8,202 nucleotides of DNA from Armatimonadota bacterium. Its GTDB lineage: Bacteria > Armatimonadota > Chthonomonadetes > Chthonomonadales > Chthonomonadaceae. How positions within the stretch are numbered: the first letter of the stretch is position 1; every line of letters starts with the position of its first letter. The translations under genes and the position numbers were made by a program. This document shows, piece after piece, positions 1 through 5,781 of the stretch. The notes below the pieces were generated by a model. It worked only from the letters and a program-made list of their open reading frames with translations, did not search any database and had not been told where the DNA came from. The stretch is from NCBI GenBank assembly GCA_026392135.1, contig JAPLCR010000452.1, positions 1 to 8,202 on the forward strand. The letters run 5' to 3'.

Positions 1-123
1 AAACACAACCCCCGCCTGTAATCCCTCCAAAACTGCGTATGCGACTCCCCTGTGTCCTCCTGCATGGCTGGCTTCCATAAGCGGCTCGATTCTTCCCAAA
101 TCTCGGCTTTCTACGCGTATCAT
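1..123 (-). CDS. Partial CDS, N-terminus of a probable GNAT-family acetyltransferase
   Basis: An open frame begins with ATG at 123-121 on the minus strand and continues without a stop to the left edge, giving 41 residues. The peptide starts MIRVESRDLGRIEPLME and continues to AVLEGLQAGVVF. A purine-rich Shine-Dalgarno-like AAGGA lies just upstream of the ATG. The pattern of an 'LEG...G.V(F/W)' strand shortly after the start resembles the beginning of a GNAT acetyltransferase, where an acyl-CoA-dependent acetyl transfer would be the reaction. That assignment rests on a short segment without the acetyl-CoA-binding motif, so it is tentative. The gene is divergent from the sugar cluster and probably unrelated to it. 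The coding character is supported by the uninterrupted frame, the good start context and the protein-like composition. Confidence 0.55.
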   Translation of the reverse strand, partial: MIRVESRDLGRIEPLMEASHAGGHRGVAYAVLEGLQAGVVF

Positions 124-206
124 GAGTCCTTGCCCTCCCCTAATTTGATGGCTGTAGTCTACCCGAAGATGCTGAAAGTGAGCGATGTTTGCGCCTAATG
201 GGTTTC

Positions 207-234
207 TGAATAGAGGCACAAACAGAAACGTCAA
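207..234 (-). promoter_or_regulatory. Candidate sigma-70-type promoter for the leftward gene
   Basis: On the minus strand a TTGACG hexamer (234-229) is followed, after 16 bases, by TATTCA (212-207). This is a good -35 and a fair -10. It would start transcription near position 200 and give a leader of about 75 bases before the ATG at 123. It is called from sequence similarity to the consensus only. Confidence 0.35.
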
Positions 235-269
235 AATCTCCGTATTAGGATGAGAGCCGCTCGGCAGGG

Positions 270-275
270 TATACT
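270..275 (+). promoter_or_regulatory. Candidate -10 element for the sugar cluster
   Basis: TATACT at 270-275 is a good -10 hexamer, but I see no convincing -35; the nearest candidate is TTAGGA at 245-250, with a long 19-base spacing. Transcription would start near 282, downstream of the ATG at 250 but upstream of the TTG at 310. If real, it favours the TTG as the start of the first gene. Confidence 0.3.
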
Positions 276-309
276 GTTTTGCGGTGAATACGAATTTGAG
301 GAGCGATCA

Positions 310-762
310 TTGGAATCTCAGATAGAGGGTGTTGTTGTGCGTTCATTAGGACGCTACACAGATGCGCGGGGCTGGCTTACGGAACTTTTTCGGCAGGACG
401 AACTGCCGGAAGGCTACTTTCCTGCGATGGGCTACCTCTCCATGACTCATCCGGGAGTAGCACGAGGACCTCACGAACATCGAGAACAGACAGACGGCTT
501 CGGCTTCTTGTCTGGCACTTACGAGGTGACGCTGTGGGAGAACAGACCGGATAGGGAGCGCGTGAAGGAGGTGTTCCTGCTAGGCGAAGAGAATCCCGCC
601 TTCGTTATCGTGCCGCCGGGAGTCGTTCACGCCTATCGCAACGTCGGGCAGTTCGATGCGGTGGTGCTGAACTTCCCCAACCAACTCTACGCGGGGCGCG
701 GACGCAAGGAGCCCGTTGACGAGATTCGCCACGAGGAGATAGATTCGGAGTTCCAGCTATGA
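310..762 (+). CDS. RmlC-like dTDP-4-dehydrorhamnose 3,5-epimerase family protein (cupin)
   Basis: This is a small cupin-fold protein of about 150 residues, related to the enzyme that epimerises C3 and C5 of dTDP-4-keto-6-deoxyglucose. The N-terminal IEGVVVRSLGRYTDARGWL is typical of the family. ARGPHEH (residues 51-57) occupies the place of the RGLHYQ segment that carries the catalytic histidine. VPPGVVHAYRNVG (101-113) is the second cupin strand, and NFPNQLYAG follows. The protein is shorter than classical RmlC (about 180 residues), and the usual lysine after the histidine motif is not obvious, so the exact substrate may differ. I chose TTG 310 because GAGGAG (298-303) sits six bases upstream and the family's N-terminus begins there; the frame is open back to an ATG at 250, which would add 20 residues unlike the family. 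The stop overlaps the rmlB start (ATGA), implying translational coupling in a sugar-nucleotide operon. Confidence 0.8.
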   Translation: MESQIEGVVVRSLGRYTDARGWLTELFRQDELPEGYFPAMGYLSMTHPGVARGPHEHREQTDGFGFLSGTYEVTLWENRPDRERVKEVFLLGEENPAFVIVPPGVVHAYRNVGQFDAVVLNFPNQLYAGRGRKEPVDEIRHEEIDSEFQL

Positions 763-1805
763 GCAAAACGATACTTGTGACGGGCGGCGCGGGTTTTATA
801 GGTAGTAACTACTGTCGTTACATCCTGCAAAATCGCACTGACTATCGCGTTGTGATTCTGGATGCGCTGACCTACGCAGGCAATCTCTCCACCATTGCGG
901 ATATGCAGAATAACCCCGCCACCGCTGGGCGCATCAAGTTCTATCCGGGCAAAATTCAGGATGAGGTGGTCGTAAATGGCGTTATAGAGGCTGAGAAAGT
1001 GAACTATATCGTCAATTTCGCCGCAGAATCGCATAACGACAAGAGCATCCTCGAACCGGGCAGTTTTATTCAGACGGATGTGTACGGCGTGTTTGTTCTG
1101 CTGGACGCGACGAAGCGTCACAACCTCGAACGAATGCTCCACGTTAGCACGGACGAGGTGTACGGCACGATTGACAACGGGCAGTTCACGGAAAAAAGCC
1201 CAATAGAGCCGAACACGCCCTACTCCGCAAGCAAGGCGGGCGGCGAAATGCAGGTGCGCGCCCATGTTATCACCTACGGAACCCCCGCGCTAACCACTCG
1301 TTGCGGCAACAACTACGGGGCGTATCAGTATCCCGAAAAACTGATTCCGTTCTTCGTGACTCGCCTTATAGACGACAAAAAGGTTCCGCTCTACGGTGCA
1401 GGGAATCAGGTGCGCGACTGGGTGTACGTTTTCGACCACTGCGCGGGGATTGACCGTGTTCTGCACGACGGCGTTATCGGGGAGGCGTATAATATCGGCT
1501 CAGACGGCGAACGCACGAACCTCGAAATCACCCACGCGCTTCTGCGCCTACTCGGAAAGCCGGAATCGCTCGTCAAACATATTCCCGACCCTCGCGGCGG
1601 GGCGCACGATAAGCGCTATAGCGTGAACGCCGACAAACTTCGCGCTCTGGGCTGGAAACCCGCCTACGACTTCGAGGAGACGCTGGAACAGACGGTTCGC
1701 TGGTACGTAGACAATCAGGGCTGGTGGCGCGAAATCACCGCGAAACCGGACTATCAGGCGTTTATTGCGCGGTTCTACGGCAAGTATCTGGGGGAGGACT
1801 TATGA
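759..1805 (+). CDS. rmlB: dTDP-glucose 4,6-dehydratase
   Basis: This 348-residue protein converts dTDP-D-glucose to dTDP-4-keto-6-deoxyglucose, an NAD-dependent cytoplasmic step on the way to dTDP-rhamnose. It is an extended short-chain dehydrogenase. TGGAGFIGSN (8-17) is the NAD-binding loop, and DALTYAGN (35-42) and FAAESHNDKSI (87-97) are classical RmlB segments. STDEVYG (130-136) carries the catalytic Thr-Asp-Glu, and YSASK (155-159) supplies the Tyr and Lys. RCGNNYGAYQYPEKLIP (181-197) and the following NQVRDWVYVFDH are substrate-binding signatures. Small departures from the usual wording (SHNDKS for SHVDRS, VFDH for VEDH) do not touch the catalytic residues. The length is normal. The start overlaps the upstream stop as ATGA, with GGAG about eight bases ahead. 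Confidence 0.95.
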   Translation: MSKTILVTGGAGFIGSNYCRYILQNRTDYRVVILDALTYAGNLSTIADMQNNPATAGRIKFYPGKIQDEVVVNGVIEAEKVNYIVNFAAESHNDKSILEPGSFIQTDVYGVFVLLDATKRHNLERMLHVSTDEVYGTIDNGQFTEKSPIEPNTPYSASKAGGEMQVRAHVITYGTPALTTRCGNNYGAYQYPEKLIPFFVTRLIDDKKVPLYGAGNQVRDWVYVFDHCAGIDRVLHDGVIGEAYNIGSDGERTNLEITHALLRLLGKPESLVKHIPDPRGGAHDKRYSVNADKLRALGWKPAYDFEETLEQTVRWYVDNQGWWREITAKPDYQAFIARFYGKYLGEDL

Positions 1806-1810
1806 CGGCT

Positions 1811-1977
1811 GTAACCTCTCCCCAACCCCTCTCCGAAACGGCGAGGGGCGAACAAAAGTCTCCCCTTTGTGAAGGGGGAGATTTAGAGGGGGTGGCTGGG
1901 TCAGTGCGGAAGGCTTCCACGTTGCACCCAGCCACCCCATCCCAACCCTTTCCCCTTCACAAGGGGAAGGGCGAATG
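1811..1977. repeat. Compound pyrimidine/purine-rich inverted-repeat element
   Basis: Almost the whole gap between rmlB and the ATPase gene is palindromic. Hairpin one (1826-1848) has arms CCCCTCTCCG and CGGCGAGGGG around AAA. Hairpin two (about 1859-1881) pairs TCTCCCC with GGGGGAGA around TTTGTGAA. Hairpin three (1946-1971) pairs CCCTT.CCCCTT with AAGGGGAAGGG around CAC. Hairpins two and three are themselves head-to-head copies of one unit, joined by a perfect 13-bp inverted repeat, GGGGTGGCTGGGT (1889-1901) with ACCCAGCCACCCC (1926-1938). No T-tract follows any stem, so these do not look like simple terminators. The unit resembles dispersed intergenic repeats common in many bacterial genomes, and related copies occur at 4351-4391 and 7981-8042. 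Confidence 0.8.
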
Positions 1978-2043
1978 CACATCCATCAAAGCGGTGGCGG
2001 TCTCTCAAAGGTTGTCAGAGGATGGAAACGCGGGAGGGGTTCA

Positions 2044-3192
2044 ATGATAACCGAAGTAGGAATCCAGAACTACAAGTCTATCAGCGACCTCAAACTTGAA
2101 CTGGGGCGCGTGACCGTGCTTATCGGCGAAAACGGTTCGGGGAAGAGCAATATCCTCGAAGCGATAGCCCTCGGCTCCGCCGCCGCAGGTAATAAACTGG
2201 ACAACGAGTTTCTCTATGCGCGGGGTATTCGGGTTACGCCTGACCCTCGTTTTATGCGTGCCGCGTTTGATAAAGCGAATGTGAGTAAGGATATTTTAAT
2301 TACCTGTTTAGATGTCGACAGGGATCTTCTAAAATTTAGTCTTTCTAACGACAACAAATTATATTCAAGTTGGTTAAAGAGCGTTAGTTTAGGGCGTTAC
2401 AAACTTCCCCAAACCAGTGAATACCTAAAGTTGGCAGGATTGATGCCATTAGTGGCACACAGTGATATATCACAAGAATTGATTGCCAATACGATAAAAG
2501 GACTCGAAGAGACAGGGGTAATGGTTTTTTCGCCTATAAGGGGCTTCCTAATCTACGCTCCAGAAAACACCTGCCTCCGAGACACAAAAGAAGGGCAAAT
2601 ACAACCACTGGGGGCGCGTGGCGAAGGGCTATTTCGATTTGTAAAATACCTCGCAACTTTCGAGGGCGGCGAGAGGCTCAAGGATGTTAAAGAGCGTATG
2701 CAATTTTTGGGATGGTTCAAGGATTTCAAATCGCCCTCCGAATCTACGAACGAGGTGAACCTTGAAATTCGGGACAACTTCATTTCGGAAGAGGTTGGCG
2801 GTTTCAATGAACTAAGCGCGAATGAGGGGTTCCTATTTCTGCTTTTTTACTTCTGCCTTCTGGTAGGCAAGGAGACGCCCAACTTCTTCGCAATAGACAA
2901 TGTAGACACTTCGCTGAACCCGAAACTGTGTACGCGCCTCGTGAAAGAGATGGCGATTCTCGCCAAGAAATACGACAAGCAACTCATCCTGACAACGCAC
3001 AACCCCGCGATACTGGACGGTCTCAACCTTGATGACGACGAGCAGAGGCTGTTTGTTGTCGGGCGCGATATAGACGGTCACACCACCGTCAGGCGTGTTA
3101 TGAAACCTAGAGTTGAGGAGGGTAAAACCCCTGTACGGCTCTCGGAGGCGTTTTTGCGCGGCTATCTTGGCGGCTTGCCGGGGAACTTCTAG
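2044..3192 (+). CDS. AAA/ABC-type ATPase (OLD/AAA_21-like), first gene of an ATPase-TOPRIM pair
   Basis: This 382-residue protein has the split-ATPase layout of SMC/Rad50/OLD-like proteins. The N-terminus ITEVGIQNYKSISDLKLELG leads into Walker A, GENGSGKS (28-35). The middle, about 70-250, is variable. A signature-like segment, LSANEGFLFLL, starts at about 257; Walker B-like FFAIDNVD covers 281-288, followed by SLNPKL; and the switch histidine lies in LTTHNPAILDG (H319). The canonical glutamate after the Walker B aspartate is replaced (D285-N286), and the signature lacks the usual SGG, which may mark a subfamily. I chose ATG 2044, preceded by GGGAGGGG; the frame is open back to 1975 through repeat DNA. 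The next gene starts two bases after the stop, so the pair is co-translated. By analogy with split OLD-type systems a defence role is possible. Such ATPases usually drive or gate a partner nuclease; the activity here is inferred. Confidence 0.8.
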   Translation: MITEVGIQNYKSISDLKLELGRVTVLIGENGSGKSNILEAIALGSAAAGNKLDNEFLYARGIRVTPDPRFMRAAFDKANVSKDILITCLDVDRDLLKFSLSNDNKLYSSWLKSVSLGRYKLPQTSEYLKLAGLMPLVAHSDISQELIANTIKGLEETGVMVFSPIRGFLIYAPENTCLRDTKEGQIQPLGARGEGLFRFVKYLATFEGGERLKDVKERMQFLGWFKDFKSPSESTNEVNLEIRDNFISEEVGGFNELSANEGFLFLLFYFCLLVGKETPNFFAIDNVDTSLNPKLCTRLVKEMAILAKKYDKQLILTTHNPAILDGLNLDDDEQRLFVVGRDIDGHTTVRRVMKPRVEEGKTPVRLSEAFLRGYLGGLPGNF

Positions 3193-3194
3193 CC

Positions 3195-3836
3195 ATGCCC
3201 TCTTTTGGACTGGTTAGCGAAGGTCATACCGATTTCGTGGTTATCCGTCATATCCTTGCGGGCTACTTCAACATCAAAGACCCCGATGTAAGGAAATATC
3301 CTTTGCGCGACGATCATAACTCGCCAAGGGGTTGGCAAGCGGTTATCACTTACGTCGGGTCGTCTGATTTCGATGTAGCCTTTGAATTTGTACAATACAT
3401 CATCATTCAAATAGACACAGACAGATGCGAAGAAAAGCATTACGAAGTGCCGCGCAGTGAAGGCGAACGAGACTTAGAGCCTCTGGAGATATTAGAGAAA
3501 GTGCGTGGAAAGTTTCGAGATTGGATAGGCGAGGAGGTCTATGAGAGGCGAAAAGAGAAGATTATTTTCGCTATCGCAGTCGACTCGACGGAGTGCTGGC
3601 TCCTGCCCTTGCACTATCCAGACAACCCGGTCATGCGTTCAGAATGGCGCGAATGTAAAAACGCGTTAAACGTCGCGCTACCTGTATCTAGTAACAAAAG
3701 CGACTACTATAGACGCGCATCGTATGACCTGAGCGACCCCGCAACGCTGCTACAAGCCGCGCCCCACAACCCAAGCCTGAAAGCGTTCATTGACGAACTG
3801 GATTCGCGCAAACTATTCGCGGAGGACGAAGCGTGA
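3195..3836 (+). CDS. TOPRIM-like protein (RloB/DUF4276-like), partner of the ATPase
   Basis: This is a 213-residue protein that I do not recognise by name. Its motifs resemble a small TOPRIM fold. An N-terminal strand ends in SEGHTD (E9), in the style of 'hhhEGxTE' in RloB and DUF4276 proteins. A hydrophobic strand ending in IDTD gives the DxD pair (D74, D76). A later segment, VDSTECWLLPLHY (E133), resembles the acidic-Trp motif of RloB-type proteins. In TOPRIM nucleases these acids bind the metal for DNA or RNA cleavage. There is no signal peptide or membrane segment. It starts two bases after the ATPase stop, and its own stop overlaps the next start as GTGA. The position and motifs suggest it is the effector of an ATPase-nuclease pair, comparable in layout to PARIS AriA/AriB. 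Family membership needs a profile search, and nuclease activity is inferred. Confidence 0.65.
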   Translation: MPSFGLVSEGHTDFVVIRHILAGYFNIKDPDVRKYPLRDDHNSPRGWQAVITYVGSSDFDVAFEFVQYIIIQIDTDRCEEKHYEVPRSEGERDLEPLEILEKVRGKFRDWIGEEVYERRKEKIIFAIAVDSTECWLLPLHYPDNPVMRSEWRECKNALNVALPVSSNKSDYYRRASYDLSDPATLLQAAPHNPSLKAFIDELDSRKLFAEDEA

Positions 3837-4318
3837 ACCCGAACCCCCTCCTAACATGGGAAGAACTGACAGAGCGACTAGGCGAACACCGTAAGCGCGG
3901 CGAGAAAATCGTCACGACGAACGGCGTTTTCGATGTGCTACACGTCGGACACTTGCGCTACCTGCAACAAGCCCGCGCACTAGGCGATGTGTTGGTCGTG
4001 GGAATAAACACCGACGCTTGCACCCGCCGCCTCAAGGGAGAGTCGCGCCCCTTCGTGCCGGAGGCGGAGCGGGCGGAGCTACTCCTCGCGCTACGTTGCG
4101 TGGACTACGTGACGCTTTTCGACGATGCGACTCCCGTTCGCTTGCTGGACGCGCTTCGCCCCAACATTCATACCAAAGGCGGCGACTACGATGTGGAGGC
4201 GCTTCCAGAGACCCCGACTGTGCTAGGGTATGGCGGCAACGTCGTGATACTGCCCTTCACAGCGGGGCACTCCACCACCGACCTCGCCGAACGCATTTTG
4301 AACAGCCAAAAAAGATAA
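3833..4318 (+). CDS. rfaE2: D-glycero-beta-D-manno-heptose 1-phosphate adenylyltransferase (HldE C-domain type)
   Basis: This 161-residue stand-alone nucleotidyltransferase matches the C-terminal half of HldE. It transfers AMP from ATP to heptose-1-phosphate to give ADP-heptose for LPS core or another surface glycan. TTNGVFDVLHVGHLRYL carries the HxGH signature at 37-40. VGINTD (56-61) closes the second strand. KGESRPFVPEAERAELL (68-84) is the family's phosphate-binding region, followed by VDYVTLFDDATP and KGGDY (115-119). HSTT (146-149) replaces the ISTT-type nucleotide motif of the superfamily. The start is GTG, overlapping the upstream TGA, with a strong GGAGG at 3821-3825 seven bases ahead, so its translation is tied to the TOPRIM gene. 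The separate kinase domain of bifunctional HldE is absent and must be encoded elsewhere. Related cytidylyltransferase-fold enzymes are the main alternative. Confidence 0.87.
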   Translation: MNPNPLLTWEELTERLGEHRKRGEKIVTTNGVFDVLHVGHLRYLQQARALGDVLVVGINTDACTRRLKGESRPFVPEAERAELLLALRCVDYVTLFDDATPVRLLDALRPNIHTKGGDYDVEALPETPTVLGYGGNVVILPFTAGHSTTDLAERILNSQKR

Positions 4319-4350
4319 CAAGACCAACGCTACTACTTCGCGCCAGTAAG

Positions 4351-4391
4351 CTCCCTCTCCTTTGCGAAGGAGAGGGCTAGGGCGGGGTTAA
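4351..4391. repeat. Hairpin repeat, opposite orientation to the first copy
   Basis: A perfect palindrome, CCCTCTCCTTTG followed by CGAAGGAGAGGG with only a few unpaired bases at the tip (4353-4376), is followed by CTAGGGCGGGGTTA. Read on the minus strand, this is TAACCCCGCCCTAG leading into CCCTCTCC, which lines up with TAACCTCTCCCCAACCCC at 1811-1828. It is therefore another member of the same repeat family, inverted. It lies in the 95-base gap before the UbiA gene, and no T-tract follows. Confidence 0.75.
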
Positions 4392-4413
4392 GCAAAGAGA
4401 GATAGATTTTCGC

Positions 4414-5391
4414 ATGACGCAATCCCCCAAAATGTCCCTGCCAGTCGCCCTATTCAAGGGGCTACGCCCTAAGCAAATCCCCAAGAACCTGTTTGTTTAT
4501 GTGGCACTCGTCTTCTCCAACAACCTCTTCAACCCGAAAATGCTTGGAATGGTGACGGTGGCGTTTCTGCTCTTCTGCCTCGTGGCGGGAAGCGTCTATC
4601 TGATGAACGACATTCTTGATGTGGAGGCGGACAAACAGCACCCCAAAAAGCGGTTGCGCCCTATCGCAAGCGGCGCGTTGCCTATCCCCGTCGCAAAGGC
4701 GGCGAGCGTTCTGTTAATGGTGGGGTCTGTTGGCGCGAGCTTTGCGTTCGGGTGGCAGTTCGGCGCGGTGGTTCTCTGCTACCTCGTACTACAGATTTTC
4801 TACTGCTTTCGGGGCAAGCATATCGTACTCGTGGATGTCTTCACGCTCGCGGCGGGGTTTGTGTTGAGGGTAGTAGCGGGCGCGGCGATAATTGACGTTC
4901 GTAGTACCCCATGGCTTCTGCTCTTCTCCTTCCAACTCGCGCTCTTCTTGGGTTTCGGCAAGCGGAGGCAGGAGATTGTACTGCTAGGCGCGGACGCGGA
5001 GAAGCAACGCGCCATTCTCGAAGAGTATAGCCTCCCCTTTCTCGACCAGATAATCGTGATGATAGCGGGCATCACTATCGTCTGCTACTCGGTCTACAGC
5101 GTGCAGTCGGGAACATCACTAAAACTGCCGCACCTCTGGGCGACTACACCACTGGTTATCTACGGAGTCTGCCGCTACCTCTATCTCGTCTACCAGAAGG
5201 GCTGGGGCGGAGCGCCAGACGAGGCACTACGCGAAGACAGAGCGTTGCAGGTAGTTATCGCTATCTGGCTTGCGCTGGTTCTGATTCTCTTTAAGTTTGA
5301 CCGCCCCTTTAATATATATACGCCCGAAGGCGATAAGGGGGGCAAGGAGGTCAAGGTAAATGCCCGAAAGAACACGTCAGGAGCGCCTTAG
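4414..5391 (+). CDS. UbiA-family prenyltransferase, decaprenyl-phosphate phosphoribosyltransferase-like
   Basis: This is a polytopic membrane protein of 325 residues. The family moves a group onto or from a polyprenyl phosphate; the DPPR-synthase branch joins phosphoribosyl pyrophosphate to polyprenyl phosphate. LRPKQIPKN (17-25) is the branch's N-terminal signature. NDILDVEADKQHPKKR (65-80) is the first Asp-rich Mg-binding motif and runs into RLRPIASG, typical of DPPR synthases. DVFTLAAGFVLRVVAG (141-156) matches the second conserved region, and GKRRQE follows at 182-187. About eight or nine hydrophobic segments can be seen from residue 26 to about 297. The last 30 residues are hydrophilic; their coding sequence contains the next gene's ribosome binding site and overlaps its first 32 bases. 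ATG 4414 has only a weak purine run (GAGAGA) upstream. In this cluster it probably makes a lipid-linked pentose for a surface glycan. No epimerase partner is visible. Confidence 0.83.
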   Translation: MTQSPKMSLPVALFKGLRPKQIPKNLFVYVALVFSNNLFNPKMLGMVTVAFLLFCLVAGSVYLMNDILDVEADKQHPKKRLRPIASGALPIPVAKAASVLLMVGSVGASFAFGWQFGAVVLCYLVLQIFYCFRGKHIVLVDVFTLAAGFVLRVVAGAAIIDVRSTPWLLLFSFQLALFLGFGKRRQEIVLLGADAEKQRAILEEYSLPFLDQIIVMIAGITIVCYSVYSVQSGTSLKLPHLWATTPLVIYGVCRYLYLVYQKGWGGAPDEALREDRALQVVIAIWLALVLILFKFDRPFNIYTPEGDKGGKEVKVNARKNTSGAP

Positions 5392-5773
5392 CGCAAAGTA
5401 TTTTCGCACGGCGTATAGGCGGAAGGGACGCGAAGACCGTCTCGAACGCGAGAGTATTGATGCGTTGCTAGAGTTGACTTTTCACCCAGACGCGGAGGTG
5501 CGAAAGTGTTCCGCAAACCAACTCTGTCCGTGTCATGTTCAGTCCGACTATCCGGAGATATGGGACAGGCTCATCGCAATGGCGGACGACCCAGATGTGA
5601 AAGTGCGCGGTGTTATTCTGCATACGCTTCTGGACGGATCACCACATGAACGGGAAGAGGAGATTGTCGCGACGCTAGAGAAGATGTATCACGACCCAGA
5701 CAAAAAACTACGCCGTAGAGTTCGTCAACTTCTCGCCAACTACCGGCGCGGCGGCAAACTCAATGTACTGTGA
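5360..5773 (+). CDS. Small HEAT-repeat protein with a CPC motif
   Basis: This 137-residue, charged, soluble protein begins with a basic helix (residues 1-32) followed by about three HEAT-like helical repeats: ALLELTFHPDAEVRKCSANQL (35-55), RLIAMADDPDVKVRGVILHTL (70-90) and TLEKMYHDPDKKLRRRVRQLL (105-125). Each carries the (D/H)PD..(V/L)R pattern. C50 and the CPC pair (C56, C58) sit after the first repeat. The C-terminus YRRGGKLNVL is strongly basic. I recognise the overall style as a small family of HEAT proteins of unknown function. The start is secure: AAGGAGG (5344-5350) lies nine bases before ATG 5360, inside the end of the UbiA gene. It is probably co-transcribed with the sugar genes. 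HEAT repeats usually bind proteins; the partner is unknown. Confidence 0.82.
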   Translation: MPERTRQERLSAKYFRTAYRRKGREDRLERESIDALLELTFHPDAEVRKCSANQLCPCHVQSDYPEIWDRLIAMADDPDVKVRGVILHTLLDGSPHEREEEIVATLEKMYHDPDKKLRRRVRQLLANYRRGGKLNVL

Positions 5774-5781
5774 GGAATGAA

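Noticed and set aside
687..1265. 192-codon open frame on the minus strand
   Set aside because: It lies entirely opposite rmlB and the end of the epimerase gene, both of which carry clear family motifs; the peptide has no recognisable feature.
1811..1977. CRISPR array
   Set aside because: The repeated segments are inverted and unevenly spaced, with no regular direct repeats and spacers and no cas-like gene nearby.
1800..1982. 60-codon minus-strand frame in the rmlB-ATPase gap
   Set aside because: It is produced by the hairpin repeats (peptides such as PLHKGE and SPCEGE) and is typical of spurious frames in this repeat class.
1724..2047. 107-codon plus-strand frame crossing the repeat
   Set aside because: Its first third is out of frame with the rmlB end and the rest is repeat sequence.
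4353..4376. Possible intrinsic terminator after the heptose gene
   Set aside because: The stem is strong but is followed by CTAGGGCGGGG rather than T residues, and it matches the repeat family instead.
4018..4380. 120-codon plus-strand frame overlapping the heptose gene
   Set aside because: Arginine-rich out-of-frame translation of a gene with a complete HxGH nucleotidyltransferase signature.
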